Shown: positions 1 to 8,771, counted from the first letter of the stretch. The stretch: DNA of 57,910 nucleotides from Leptospiraceae bacterium (GCA_026005135.1 BPKM01000011.1:1-57910); one strand, 5' to 3'. The notes: generated from the sequence alone by a model not told the origin. Numbers and translations: made by a program.

Positions 1-68
1 TATCTTTTGTGCAATAATAGATTTATTCACATAAACATTTTCGTTTTCTTAATATATAAAACTAAACA

Positions 69-425
69 TTATGATTCTTTTTTTGATAATTGATTAAAAT
101 ATTCAATTGCTTCTTGCATATTATTTCGTATATCAAATAATATATCTAATTTGGAAAGCTTTAATAAAGCATGTAGAGAACGAGAAAGATTACATAATAT
201 TAAATGTCCTCCATAAGCTTTTACATCTCTTAAAAAAGAGACCAGAGCTCCTAATGCTGAACTATCAAAATAATTTGTTTTTGCTAAATTCATTATAATT
301 TTTTTAGGTTTGTTGCTAATAGCCTCATTTAATTTGTCTTTAAATCTTCTTGCAATAACCATATCTAATCGTTGTTCGGTTGTTTCTATAATTAATATAT
401 CATTTTCTTGTTTTGTTGTAAACAT
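69..425 (-). CDS. STAS-domain anti-anti-sigma factor (SpoIIAA/RsbV-like)
   Basis: A 118-residue protein made of a single STAS domain. The family works in the cytoplasm by binding an anti-sigma kinase and releasing its sigma factor; phosphorylation of a serine in the DSS motif switches it off. Here that motif is FDSSALGAL, with the candidate serines at residues 55 and 56, in the usual place after the beta strand KKIIMNLAKT. Length is normal for a stand-alone STAS protein. No partner kinase lies next to it; a HATPase-type protein at 38808-39308 in this window is a possible but unproven partner. No Shine-Dalgarno is seen before the ATG. The specific pathway cannot be told from sequence. Confidence 0.88.
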   Translation of the reverse strand: MFTTKQENDILIIETTEQRLDMVIARRFKDKLNEAISNKPKKIIMNLAKTNYFDSSALGALVSFLRDVKAYGGHLILCNLSRSLHALLKLSKLDILFDIRNNMQEAIEYFNQLSKKES

Positions 426-434
426 TGTAGAACA

Positions 435-463
435 AAATTAAAATAACTATTGTTTTTTGTCAA
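435..463 (-). promoter_or_regulatory. Candidate sigma-70 promoter for the STAS gene
   Basis: Read on the minus strand there is a perfect TTGACA at 463-458, a 17-base spacer and TAATTT at 440-435. The predicted transcription start falls about 3-5 bases before the ATG at 425, so the message would be nearly leaderless. The -10 is weak in such AT-rich DNA, hence modest confidence. Confidence 0.4.
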
Positions 464-560
464 ATGATTTTAATAAAATAAATAAAAAATTGAATTTAAT
501 TCATTTTAATTTCTATATTTAAGATACAATAAATAAAAAGTCAAACCTATATATAAAATA

Positions 561-590
561 TTGGCGAGTTTAATTGCCTACAAACTAATA
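561..590 (+). repeat. Decayed copy of the ppdK-upstream hairpin repeat
   Basis: The segment reads TTGGCGAGTTTAATTGCC followed by TACAAACTAATA. It aligns base for base with the hairpin and tail of the GC-rich repeat at 920-950 (GGCG, GTTTA, GCC and ACAA are kept), but the stem no longer pairs fully. It lies in an otherwise featureless AT-rich stretch (464-780) in which I see no gene. Confidence 0.5.
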
Positions 591-780
591 TGAATTTAGT
601 ATAATAAAATATTTATTTAATTCTAAAAATTTTCTTGCAAATATAATTATAATAAAAATAAAATAATTATTAAATTGAAGTTAATTAGATTATTAAAATA
701 AATGTAAAGGTACGAAATAGAAAAAAAACAATAAATACAGTTTTTTATAAGAATTTATAAAATAAAAAAAAGTAATTAAA

Positions 781-830
781 GGGCTGTTGTAGACGATTTA
801 ATCATAGATGGATATGTTCTTTAACAACCC
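781..830. repeat. Left edge of the hairpin array, inverted partial copy
   Basis: GGGCTGTT at 781-788 can pair with AACAACCC at 823-830 (one mismatch), giving a hairpin with a long loop. The segment 786-807 (GTTGTAGACGATTTAATCAT and flanks) resembles the reverse complement of the right end of the array (GTTGTC...GACGATTTTTAGTCAT) with the internal hairpin deleted. The array is therefore bounded by inverted, partly decayed copies of the same sequence, as in a miniature mobile element. No transposase is present. Confidence 0.4.
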
Positions 831-841
831 AAAAAAAGTGT

Positions 842-946
842 AAAGGCGGGTGGGCAAAGATAATTGTTGCTGGGCTTTGCACAGCGACAACAGGTGGGCG
901 GGAGGGATGACTAAAAATCGTCGGCGGGTTTACTCGCCGACAACTC
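842..946 (+). repeat. GC-rich hairpin repeat, copy A (105 bp)
   Basis: Identical to 1014-1118 except for base 892 (A) against 1064 (T). It consists of two units, each a run of G blocks followed by a hairpin. Unit 1 has GGCGGGTGGG at 845-854 and a hairpin with arms TTGTTGCTG and CAGCGACAA. Unit 2 has GGTGGGCGGGAGGG at 893-906 and a hairpin at 920-941 with arms GTCGGCG and CGCCGAC and loop GGTTTACT. The base composition is far above that of the surrounding genome. It lies in no plausible gene. Confidence 0.92.
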
Positions 947-1013
947 ATAATAGATAGGGATTGGTTGGGAGGGAATAAAAACGTCGTCATATTTACTGAC
1001 GACGATTATAAAA
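947..1013 (+). repeat. Third unit of the hairpin array, between the two direct copies
   Basis: This spacer has the same plan as the flanking repeats but different bases: G blocks GGTTGGGAGGG at 963-973, an A-rich joint, and a perfect 8-bp hairpin at 982-1004 with arms CGTCGTCA and TGACGACG around a TATTTAC loop. The loop shares TTTAC with the hairpins at 920-941 and 1092-1113. It makes the array five G-block/hairpin units long. Confidence 0.7.
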
Positions 1014-1118
1014 AAAGGCGGGTGGGCAAAGATAATTGTTGCTGGGCTTTGCACAGCGACAACTGGTGGGCGGGAGGGATGACTAAAAATCGTCGGCGGG
1101 TTTACTCGCCGACAACTC
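1014..1118 (+). repeat. GC-rich hairpin repeat, copy B (105 bp)
   Basis: Second copy of the repeat at 842-946, 172 bases downstream, with one substitution. Its last hairpin (1092-1113) ends eight bases before the AAGGAG ribosome site (1121-1126) of ppdK, so any ppdK transcript starting upstream would carry it in its 5' leader. It could therefore affect translation or mRNA stability of ppdK, but that is inference. Confidence 0.92.
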
Positions 1119-1132
1119 TTAAGGAGAGAAGT

Positions 1133-3826
1133 ATGGAAAATTTAAATATATATTTTTTTGGAAATGGTTATACAGATGCTCCAAAAATAGACAAAATGAT
1201 ACAAGGGGGAAAAGGAGCAAATCTTTGTAAAATGGCACAATTAGGCATACCTGTGCCACCTGGTATTGTTATTCCTACACAATATTGTTTAGAATATCTA
1301 AAAATAGGAACCTTACCGGAAGGTTTTATGGAAAAAGTCTATGAAAAATTAAAATTAGTAGAAAATGCAACTGGTCGGAAGTTTGGAGGAGAAGAAAAAC
1401 CATTACTTGTTTCTGTTCGCTCTGGTGCACCTGTTAGTATGCCTGGGATGATGGATACAATTTTAAATTTGGGATTAAATGAAAAAACAGCTATTGGTCT
1501 TATACGAGAAACACAAGATGAGCGATTTGTTTATGATTCTTATAGAAGATTAATTCAAATGTTTGGAAATGTTGTAATGGAAGTACAACATGAAAAATTT
1601 GAAAAAGTTCTTGATTATTACAAAGAACTCTCTGGTGTTACATCAGATACCGATTTATCTGCACAAATATTAAAAGAAATCATACAGAAATATAAAAAAT
1701 TAATAATAGAAGAAACAGGTAAAGAATTTCCAGAAGATCCTCATACTCAGCTACAAATGGCTATAGAAGCAGTTTTTCGTTCATGGAATAATGAAAGAGC
1801 TATTATATATAGAAAGATTCATAATATCCCAGATTCTTATGGAACAGCAGTAAATATACAATCAATGGTTTTTGGTAATATGGGGTTTGATTCTGGAACA
1901 GGTGTTTGTTTTACCAGAGATCCCTCGACAGGAGAAAAGAAGTTTTATGGTGAATTTTTATTAAATGCTCAGGGAGAAGATGTCGTAGCGGGTATTAGAA
2001 CACCAGAAAATATTTATAATTTAAAACAAATTATGCCAGAAGTATTTGAACAATTAGTAAAAATTACAGAAATTTTAGAAAAGCATTTTCAGGATATGCA
2101 GGATATTGAATTTACTATAGAAAGAAAAAAACTTTATTTACTTCAAACAAGAAATGGAAAAAGAACAGCAAGAGCTGCATTAAAAATCGCTTGTGATATG
2201 GTAGATGAAGGTCTTATCACACCAGATATCGCTATAACAAGAGTAGATCCAGAATCATTATCTTCTGTAATGGCACCTGTATTTGATCCAGAGGATTTAA
2301 AAAAAGCAAAAGAAAATGGTCTTTATCTTACGAAAGGATTAAATGCAGGACCTGGTGCTGCTAGTGGTAAAATTGTCTTAACAAGTGAAAAAGCAGTAGA
2401 ATTAGCACAAAAAGGAGAAAATGTATTACTTGTTCGCTTAGAAACAAGTCCAGAAGATATAAAAGGAATGCAATATGCAACAGGAATTTTAACTGCTCGT
2501 GGAGGAATGACTTCACATGCTGCTGTAGTAGCGAGGGCAATGAATAAACCATGTGTAGTTGGTTGTTCAGATTTAAAAGTTTATGAAAACCATATTGAAA
2601 TAATAACACAAGATGGAAGACGATTATGCATAAAAGAAGGGAATGAACTATCTATTGATGGTACTACAGGAGAGGTTATTTTAGGAAAATTAAAGACTAT
2701 TCCATCAGAAGTTATAAGAGCAATGAAAGGTGAAATAGATAAAAATTCATCAGAAATTGCAAAAAATTTTATAAGAATAATGGAATGGTCAGATCAATTT
2801 CGAAAGATTGGTATTCGAGCAAATGCAGATACTCCAGAGGATGCTAAAATTGCTCGAATCTTAGGTGCAAAAGGTATTGGTCTATGTAGAACAGAGCATA
2901 TGTTTTTTGGAGAAGAAAGATTACCATTAATGCAAAAAATGATTTTATCAAAAACTACGATAGAAAGAAAAGATGTATTAAATCAATTAAAAAAATTTCA
3001 GATTAAAGATTTTGTTGGTATATTTACAGAAATGGATGGATATCCAGTAACAATAAGATTATTAGATCCACCTTTACATGAATTTTTACCCCATACAGAA
3101 CATGATGCAGAAATATTGGCTTCTAAGATTGGTATTCCAAAAGAAGAAATATTACAAAGAGCAGAATCTTTAAAAGAAACAAATCCAATGTTAGGTCATA
3201 GAGGATGTAGATTAGGTATTACTTATCCAGAAATAACAGAAATGCAGGTAGAAGCAATTTTAGAAGCTGCAATTTATTGCAAACGAAATAATATCAAAGT
3301 TTTTCCAGAAATAATGGTTCCCTTAGTTGGAAATAAAAAAGAATTAGCATTACAAAAAGAAGTAATAAAAAAAACAGCGGAAAGAATTTTTAAAGAATTG
3401 AATGAATCCATCGAATTTTTAATAGGAACGATGATAGAAGTACCAAGAGCTGCCATTACTGCTGAACAAATAGCAGAAGAAGCAGATTTTTTTAGCTTTG
3501 GTACAAATGATTTAACCCAAATGACCTTAGGATTTTCCCGAGATGATGCTGGTAGTTTTTTACAGGATTATTTAAGATTAGGTATATACGAAAGAAATCC
3601 TTTTCAAAGTATTGATAAAGAAGGTGTGGGCCAGCTTGTCAAAGAAGCTACTAAGAAAGGAAAAAATACAAAAACAAATTTAAAATGTGGTGTTTGTGGT
3701 GAACATGGAGGAGATGCAGAAAGTGTTTATTTCTTTACAAAAATAGGATTAGATTATGTTAGTGCATCGCCATATCGAGTTCCTATATCAAGATTAGCTG
3801 CTGGAATTGCATCAGTTCAAAATTAA
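1133..3826 (+). CDS. ppdK: Pyruvate, phosphate dikinase
   Basis: Interconverts pyruvate, ATP and phosphate with PEP, AMP and pyrophosphate; a glycolytic/gluconeogenic enzyme of the cytoplasm. At 897 residues it has the normal length. The N-terminal ATP-grasp part begins with GGKGANL (about 25-31). The phosphohistidine swivel domain has GGMTSHAAVVAR with the catalytic His at 462, and the PEP/pyruvate barrel ends with CGVCGEHGGD, acid/base Cys at 855. The ATG at 1133 is chosen because AAGGAG lies seven bases before it and the family sequence starts there; the open frame continues upstream to 965 only because the hairpin repeat happens to lack stops. Monocistronic by spacing. Confidence 0.97.
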   Translation: MENLNIYFFGNGYTDAPKIDKMIQGGKGANLCKMAQLGIPVPPGIVIPTQYCLEYLKIGTLPEGFMEKVYEKLKLVENATGRKFGGEEKPLLVSVRSGAPVSMPGMMDTILNLGLNEKTAIGLIRETQDERFVYDSYRRLIQMFGNVVMEVQHEKFEKVLDYYKELSGVTSDTDLSAQILKEIIQKYKKLIIEETGKEFPEDPHTQLQMAIEAVFRSWNNERAIIYRKIHNIPDSYGTAVNIQSMVFGNMGFDSGTGVCFTRDPSTGEKKFYGEFLLNAQGEDVVAGIRTPENIYNLKQIMPEVFEQLVKITEILEKHFQDMQDIEFTIERKKLYLLQTRNGKRTARAALKIACDMVDEGLITPDIAITRVDPESLSSVMAPVFDPEDLKKAKENGLYLTKGLNAGPGAASGKIVLTSEKAVELAQKGENVLLVRLETSPEDIKGMQYATGILTARGGMTSHAAVVARAMNKPCVVGCSDLKVYENHIEIITQDGRRLCIKEGNELSIDGTTGEVILGKLKTIPSEVIRAMKGEIDKNSSEIAKNFIRIMEWSDQFRKIGIRANADTPEDAKIARILGAKGIGLCRTEHMFFGEERLPLMQKMILSKTTIERKDVLNQLKKFQIKDFVGIFTEMDGYPVTIRLLDPPLHEFLPHTEHDAEILASKIGIPKEEILQRAESLKETNPMLGHRGCRLGITYPEITEMQVEAILEAAIYCKRNNIKVFPEIMVPLVGNKKELALQKEVIKKTAERIFKELNESIEFLIGTMIEVPRAAITAEQIAEEADFFSFGTNDLTQMTLGFSRDDAGSFLQDYLRLGIYERNPFQSIDKEGVGQLVKEATKKGKNTKTNLKCGVCGEHGGDAESVYFFTKIGLDYVSASPYRVPISRLAAGIASVQN

Positions 3827-3845
3827 AATTTTTTTTAAATTAAGA

Positions 3846-3872
3846 TTGATTTTTTGATTTTTTTTGCGATAA
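3846..3872 (+). promoter_or_regulatory. Possible flagellar (sigma-28-like) promoter before the YjfB-like gene
   Basis: TGCGATAA at 3865-3872 is one base off the sigma-28 -10 element GCCGATAA. A weak T-rich -35 candidate starts at 3846 with the usual spacing. The -10 ends only seven bases before the ATG at 3880, so the message would be leaderless or nearly so. The motif fits the predicted motility role of the gene, but the -35 match is poor. Confidence 0.3.
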
Positions 3873-3879
3873 TAATTAT

Positions 3880-4083
3880 ATGGATATAAATTCAATACAA
3901 AATACTGCTTCGGCAGGTATCGACTTATCGATAAAATCTGCTGAGGCAGTTAATCAGATCAATCAGATGATAGTTGATCAAAAACAGGAGATGGATAATA
4001 AATTAATAAATATAAATGTAGAGCAAAAATTAGAAGATCTCAAAAAAGAAGGTATAGCTCAAAATATAAATATTCTTGCTTAA
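3880..4083 (+). CDS. Small YjfB-like putative motility protein
   Basis: A 67-residue protein beginning MDINSIQNTASAGIDLSIK and continuing as amphipathic helix with no cysteine, signal or membrane segment. Start, size and the alternating small/hydrophobic pattern resemble the YjfB putative motility family, whose biochemical role is not known. It stands alone between ppdK and acnA, followed by a strong terminator, and has no clear ribosome site. A sigma-28-like element just upstream supports a link with flagella. The family assignment is by pattern resemblance and is tentative; it could be an unrelated small helical protein. Confidence 0.6.
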   Translation: MDINSIQNTASAGIDLSIKSAEAVNQINQMIVDQKQEMDNKLININVEQKLEDLKKEGIAQNINILA

Positions 4084-4091
4084 TTATACCT

Positions 4092-4126
4092 AAGCAGATT
4101 GCATTTGCAATCTGCTTTCTTTTATT
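4092..4126 (+). terminator. Rho-independent terminator after the YjfB-like gene
   Basis: A perfect 12-bp stem, AAGCAGATTGCA (4092-4103) with TGCAATCTGCTT (4106-4117), two-base loop, then a T-rich run TCTTTTATTT. It begins eight bases after the stop codon. Confidence 0.9.
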
Positions 4127-4252
4127 TAATAGCATTCAGTTATTTTTATTTATAATTAAAACATAATTATATAAAATTAAATAATACTTGACGTTACCAA
4201 TTATAAAAAAAACTTAAAAATTAAATATTTACTTTTCATAAAGAGGTTCAGT

Positions 4253-6931
4253 ATGTCATTTAAAGAAGTAACACGATCTCAGATACAATCCCGAAAAGGT
4301 ACATTTACCTATTATAGTTTACCGAAAGTTGGAGAAGAATTAAATAGAAATATAGATAAAATTCCTTATTCAATTCGCGTACTTTTAGAAGCAGCATTGA
4401 GGAATATAGATAATTATGTCTTAAAAGACGAAGATGTATTAAGATTAGCTCATTATGATCCAAAAAATACTCCTAAGGTAGAATATGCATTTAAACCAGG
4501 TAGAGTTATATTACAGGATTTTACTGGAGTTCCCTGCGTTGTAGATTTAGCAGCATTGCGAAGTGCAATGGTTCGAATGAAAGGAGATCCAGCACGTATT
4601 AATCCATTAGTTCGAGTTGATCTTGTTATTGATCATAGTGTTCAGGTAGATTATTTTGGGACTAATGATGCACTAAAGAAAAATATGGAGTTAGAGTTTC
4701 AAAGAAATAAAGAGCGATATGAATTTTTAAAATGGGGACAACAAGCTTTTGATAATTTTGGTATAATTCCACCAGGAGCTGGTATTGTACATCAGGTAAA
4801 TTTAGAATATTTAGCAGGAGTAGTCTTAACAAAAGATGGAGAAGTATATCCAGATAGTTTAGTTGGTACTGATTCCCATACGACTATGATTAATGGTTTA
4901 GGTGTATTAGGCTGGGGAGTAGGTGGTATTGAAGCAGAAGCTGTGATGTTAGGACAACCTCTTTATATGTTAATTCCAGAAGTTATTGGAGTAAGATTAA
5001 TTGGAAAATTGAGCGAAGGTGCAACTGCTACAGATTTAGTTCTAACTATTACAGAAATGTTAAGAAAAAAAGGTGTTGTAGGTAAGTTTGTAGAATTTTT
5101 TGGACCTGGTTTAGATTCATTATCCTTAGCAGATAGAGCTACTATTGCGAACATGGCTCCAGAATATGGAGCAACAACTGGTTTTTTCCCTGTTGATAAT
5201 GAAACCTTAGAATATTTAAGAAAGACAGGACGTTCAGAAGAACATATTGATTTAGTTGAAAGATACTATAAAGAACAAGGAATGTTTAGAACAAAAGAAT
5301 CGCCAGAACCTAAATATACTGATGTATTAGAATTAGATTTATCTACTATTGAACCTTCTGTTGCAGGACCAAAACGACCTCAAGATCGTATTCCTTTAAA
5401 ACAATTAAAACCAAAATGGAATTCTTTATTAACAACACCAATAAAACAAGGTGGTTATGAGTTAGATAAAGAACGATTAAATGCGATAGGGCATATTCAT
5501 AATGGTTATGAAGCAGATTTACATCATGGAGATATTGTTATTGCTGCAATAACATCCTGTACAAATACTTCTAATCCAGCTGTTCTTGTGGGAGCTGGTT
5601 TACTTGCAAAAAAGGCAGTAGAAAAAGGATTAAAGACAAAACCTTATGTAAAAACCAGTTTAGCACCAGGATCAAGAGTTGTTACAGAATATTTAGAAAA
5701 ATCTGGTTTAATGGATGCATTAAAACAACTTGGTTTTAATGTAGTAGGTTATGGATGTACGACCTGTATTGGAAATTCTGGACCACTTCCAGAAAGTGTT
5801 GTAAATGCGATCAATGAAGGTAATTTAATTGCGGCTGCAATTCTATCGGGAAATAGAAATTTTGAAGGTAGAATATCACCACATGTTAAGGCAAATTTTT
5901 TAGCAAGTCCTCCACTTGTTGTTGCTTATGCAATTTCTGGAACTATCAACTTTGATCCATATAATGAACCAATCGGCAAAGATAAAAATGGTAATGATGT
6001 TTATCTAAAAGATATTTGGCCCTCTCCACAGGAAATTTATGAAGTAATATCAAAAGTTATAACTCCAGAAATGTTTAAGGAAAAATATAGTAATATTCAA
6101 AGTATAAACGAAATGTGGAATGAAATCCCAGCTCCTACAGGATTATTATATCAATGGAGTGAAAATTCCACTTATATACAAGAACCACCCTTTTTTAAAG
6201 ATATGCCAATGGAAGTACCACCATTAAAAGATATTTTAAATGCACGGTGTCTTGTTAAAGTGGGCGATTCTATAACAACTGATCATATTAGCCCGGCTGG
6301 TTCAATACCTGTAAATTCTCCTGCTGGACAATATTTAATTTCTAAAGGAGTAAAACCAGAAGATTTTAATTCTTATGGAGCACGTAGAGGAAATGATCAG
6401 GTGATGACAAGAGGAACATTCGCAAATATACGTTTAAGAAATCAATTGGTACTAGGTACAGAAGGTGGTTATACAACACATTTTCCAAGTGGAGAAGTAA
6501 TGACAATTTATGAAGCAAGTCTAAGATATAAAGAAGAAAATGTTCCATTGATTGTATTAGCAGGAAAAGAATATGGAACTGGTTCTTCCAGAGATTGGGC
6601 TGCAAAAGGAACTTATTTACTTGGAGTAAAAGCTGTTATTGCACAAAGTTTTGAAAGAATTCATCGTTCTAATCTTGTAGGTATGGGTGTATTACCTTTA
6701 CAATTTATGGAAGGCGAATCTCATGAAAGCCTGGGATTAACTGGTAAGGAAGTGTATAACATCTATGGTATTCATGATGGATTAAAACCCAATGAAATTC
6801 TTACAGTTAAAGCAGATGATAAAGAATTTAAAGTGATTTGTAGATTAGATAATCAAGTAGAAATTGATTATTATAAAAATGGTGGTATTTTACAAACTGT
6901 ATTAAGAAAATTTTTAAAAGAAAATCAATAA
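4253..6931 (+). CDS. acnA: Aconitate hydratase A (citrate/isocitrate isomerase)
   Basis: Isomerises citrate and isocitrate in the TCA cycle using a [4Fe-4S] cluster. The 892-residue length fits the AcnA/IRP1 type rather than AcnB. The three cluster cysteines are visible: one in [10 protein letters not shown] (Cys436) and two in [12 protein letters not shown] (Cys502 and Cys505). The C-terminal swivel domain carries [15 protein letters not shown] and the [15 protein letters not shown] region. AGAGG lies before the ATG. Upstream, TTGACG at 4188-4193 may be part of a promoter, but no convincing -10 follows at normal spacing. Single gene closed by a terminator. Confidence 0.98.
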   Translation: MSFKEVTRSQIQSRKGTFTYYSLPKVGEELNRNIDKIPYSIRVLLEAALRNIDNYVLKDEDVLRLAHYDPKNTPKVEYAFKPGRVILQDFTGVPCVVDLAALRSAMVRMKGDPARINPLVRVDLVIDHSVQVDYFGTNDALKKNMELEFQRNKERYEFLKWGQQAFDNFGIIPPGAGIVHQVNLEYLAGVVLTKDGEVYPDSLVGTDSHTTMINGLGVLGWGVGGIEAEAVMLGQPLYMLIPEVIGVRLIGKLSEGATATDLVLTITEMLRKKGVVGKFVEFFGPGLDSLSLADRATIANMAPEYGATTGFFPVDNETLEYLRKTGRSEEHIDLVERYYKEQGMFRTKESPEPKYTDVLELDLSTIEPSVAGPKRPQDRIPLKQLKPKWNSLLTTPIKQGGYELDKERLNAIGHIHNGYEADLHHGDIVIAAITSCTNTSNPAVLVGAGLLAKKAVEKGLKTKPYVKTSLAPGSRVVTEYLEKSGLMDALKQLGFNVVGYGCTTCIGNSGPLPESVVNAINEGNLIAAAILSGNRNFEGRISPHVKANFLASPPLVVAYAISGTINFDPYNEPIGKDKNGNDVYLKDIWPSPQEIYEVISKVITPEMFKEKYSNIQSINEMWNEIPAPTGLLYQWSENSTYIQEPPFFKDMPMEVPPLKDILNARCLVKVGDSITTDHISPAGSIPVNSPAGQYLISKGVKPEDFNSYGARRGNDQVMTRGTFANIRLRNQLVLGTEGGYTTHFPSGEVMTIYEASLRYKEENVPLIVLAGKEYGTGSSRDWAAKGTYLLGVKAVIAQSFERIHRSNLVGMGVLPLQFMEGESHESLGLTGKEVYNIYGIHDGLKPNEILTVKADDKEFKVICRLDNQVEIDYYKNGGILQTVLRKFLKENQ

Positions 6932-6935
6932 GAAG

Positions 6936-6968
6936 TAGGCTGGAATTTTACCAGCCTATTTTATTATT
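6936..6968 (+). terminator. Rho-independent terminator of acnA
   Basis: Stem TAGGCTGG (6936-6943) with CCAGCCTA (6951-6958), seven-base loop, followed by TTTTATTATT. It starts four bases after the acnA stop. Confidence 0.92.
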
Positions 6969-7094
6969 AACATTTTGTATAATTTTTTTTTATAAATTCA
7001 TAAAATAGTTTACATAAATATAGGATATAAATTTTTTTACCCATATATCTAAAATTTTTAATTAATAAAGAAAAATTTCTAAAAGAGGTAGAAA

Positions 7095-8738
7095 ATGGCA
7101 AATCCAAATCCAGCATTTAAATTAAGAAAAGAAGGGAAATTAAGAGAAGCAGAAAAAGTAGCAAGAGAATATTTAGAAAAAGATCCAGAAAATGAATGGA
7201 ATAAAAAGGCTTTAGGTTGGGTAATATTTGAAAAATTAAAAAATGCCTTAAAACGACAAAGACGTCTCAATAAATGGAATAAGTTTGCAATTAGAGAATT
7301 TTTACGGTTAAATATACCCACTCCTGATATTTTATATACAAATATTCTAAAGGTTTTATTAAGATTTTATAAAAAAGGTGATAATTCTGCTTTATTTCAG
7401 ATTTATAATTTTTTAAAGAATTTTACTATTGAAAGCATCTTTAAAGCAGAAGATTTTTTGCGTAGAAGAAAAGGAAGAATTCAGGCAAATTCCTTAGTAG
7501 AATCACTTGCCAGTGCATTAGCACACCATGCTTTAAATATGAAAGATGTAGAAGCATTGGAATTTACATTAAACTGGATTGAGCAGATTGAAACTAAATT
7601 TCCAGATAATTTAAATCTTCCTTATTATAGAGCAAGGATTTTAATTGAGCTGAACCAACCAGATAAAGCTATACCAATTTTACAAAGATTAACAGCCATA
7701 AAAAACGACTGGCATTTATGGGGTTATTTAGGAATTGCATATGAAAAACTAGATCCCGAGAAAGCTTTACCCTATTTATGTAAAGCTGTTATTACCCCTA
7801 AGGATCCTTATTTAACAATTCGATTTAGAATAGCATTAGCAAAAACGTTATTTAAATTAGGAAAATATACAGAGGGCTCCAGCGAAGTTAAATATGTATC
7901 AAAATTATTAGAAATAAGAAAATTACCACCAAAAGAAGAATTAGAACAATTAAAACAAGATCCAAATTTTAAACAAGATGCACCAGAAGAATTACCACAA
8001 TCTTTTTATGAAGAATATGCAAAAAATGTAGAACCAGATTATAGTCATTTAGATTTAGTGCATGGTATTGTCGTAGATGTAAATCCAGAAAAAAGAAAAA
8101 CAGCATTTGTAGAAAATGGCATTATTTATTTGGCAGATTGGAATCATTTTCCTGAATTAGAAAATGTAAGAAAAGGACAGAAGGTAGATATAAGAGTACT
8201 AAAAAGAAAAAATTATTTTGGTATTGTAAAGAAAGTAGAGAAAATTCATGAATTTAATCCAGAAGAATTTCCATTAGTTGTAGGCGTATGGACAAGAGAT
8301 CAGCAAAATAAAGAAAGAGGTTTCTTCTATTCTGCAAATTATAAAAGAATTCCTATACCAGCTAATGAAGTAGAGGGTTTAACTGATGATATAAATGATA
8401 TTGTGATTGGAGTGCGTTTATTTACTTATCGTTCTTTTGAAAGAAGACGCTGGAAAAATAAAGAATTATATTTTAATCCAAAAGTAATGAAAGAAAAAGA
8501 AAAAGAGATCATTATTCCAATGAAAGCTAAGATTAAATATGTTGATCCAGAAAAAAAATATTATATTGCAGAAACAGAAAATCAAGAACAAGTCTTTATA
8601 CCAGGTCAAGTAATGAATCAAGATGCAATGGAAGGGTATGAATTTGAATTTGAAGTTTATGAAGGATTTGATAGAAAGAAAAAGAATCGTTCTTTTAGAG
8701 CATTAAAGGTTCTAAAAAAATTATCACCATCAACTTAA
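7095..8738 (+). CDS. TPR protein with C-terminal OB-fold-like (S1/cold-shock) segments
   Basis: A 547-residue soluble protein with no signal or membrane segment. Residues 1-45 form a TPR-like pair (KLREAEKVAREYLEKDPEN). Residues about 130-285 contain further TPR helices, for example LPYYRARILIELNQPDKAI. From about 320 the protein turns to beta-rich segments: HGIVVDVNPEKRKTAFVENG, then VVGVWTRDQQNKERGFFYSA, then KAKIKYVDPEKKYYIAETEN. These look like two or three small OB-fold/S1-like barrels. The N-terminal pattern resembles the TPR plus S1/CSD proteins described from predicted bacterial conflict or RNA-binding systems; this is recalled family resemblance, not a search result. AAGAGG precedes the ATG. 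It stands alone. Confidence 0.7.
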   Translation: MANPNPAFKLRKEGKLREAEKVAREYLEKDPENEWNKKALGWVIFEKLKNALKRQRRLNKWNKFAIREFLRLNIPTPDILYTNILKVLLRFYKKGDNSALFQIYNFLKNFTIESIFKAEDFLRRRKGRIQANSLVESLASALAHHALNMKDVEALEFTLNWIEQIETKFPDNLNLPYYRARILIELNQPDKAIPILQRLTAIKNDWHLWGYLGIAYEKLDPEKALPYLCKAVITPKDPYLTIRFRIALAKTLFKLGKYTEGSSEVKYVSKLLEIRKLPPKEELEQLKQDPNFKQDAPEELPQSFYEEYAKNVEPDYSHLDLVHGIVVDVNPEKRKTAFVENGIIYLADWNHFPELENVRKGQKVDIRVLKRKNYFGIVKKVEKIHEFNPEEFPLVVGVWTRDQQNKERGFFYSANYKRIPIPANEVEGLTDDINDIVIGVRLFTYRSFERRRWKNKELYFNPKVMKEKEKEIIIPMKAKIKYVDPEKKYYIAETENQEQVFIPGQVMNQDAMEGYEFEFEVYEGFDRKKKNRSFRALKVLKKLSPST

Positions 8739-8739
8739 A

Positions 8740-8771
8740 GGCAGGTTTTACATAGCCTGTCTTTTATTTTC
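8740..8771. terminator. Terminator between the TPR/OB gene and the convergent beta-lactamase-like gene
   Basis: GGCAGG (8740-8745) pairs with CCTGTC (8756-8761), one G-T pair, followed on the plus strand by TTTTATTTT. It directly follows the plus-strand stop and abuts the stop of the minus-strand gene, so it may serve mainly the plus strand. Confidence 0.65.

Noticed and set aside
802..990. Minus-strand open frame of 62 codons over the hairpin array
   Set aside because: It consists of reverse-read repeat, has no ribosome site and no family resemblance.
842..1118. Integron attC-like sites in the hairpin array
   Set aside because: The required RYYYAAC/GTTRRRY core arrangement is not present; arms read GTTG...CAAC instead.
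842..1118. CRISPR array
   Set aside because: Only two long copies, internal hairpins of different sequence, no uniform spacers and no cas gene.
965..1132. N-terminal extension of ppdK through the repeat
   Set aside because: The added residues are translated repeat sequence; PpdK homologues start at MENLNIYFF-like sequence and AAGGAG stands before the ATG at 1133.
4194..4210. TTATAA after TTGACG upstream of acnA as a -10 element
   Set aside because: It lies only seven bases from the -35, too close for a sigma-70 promoter.
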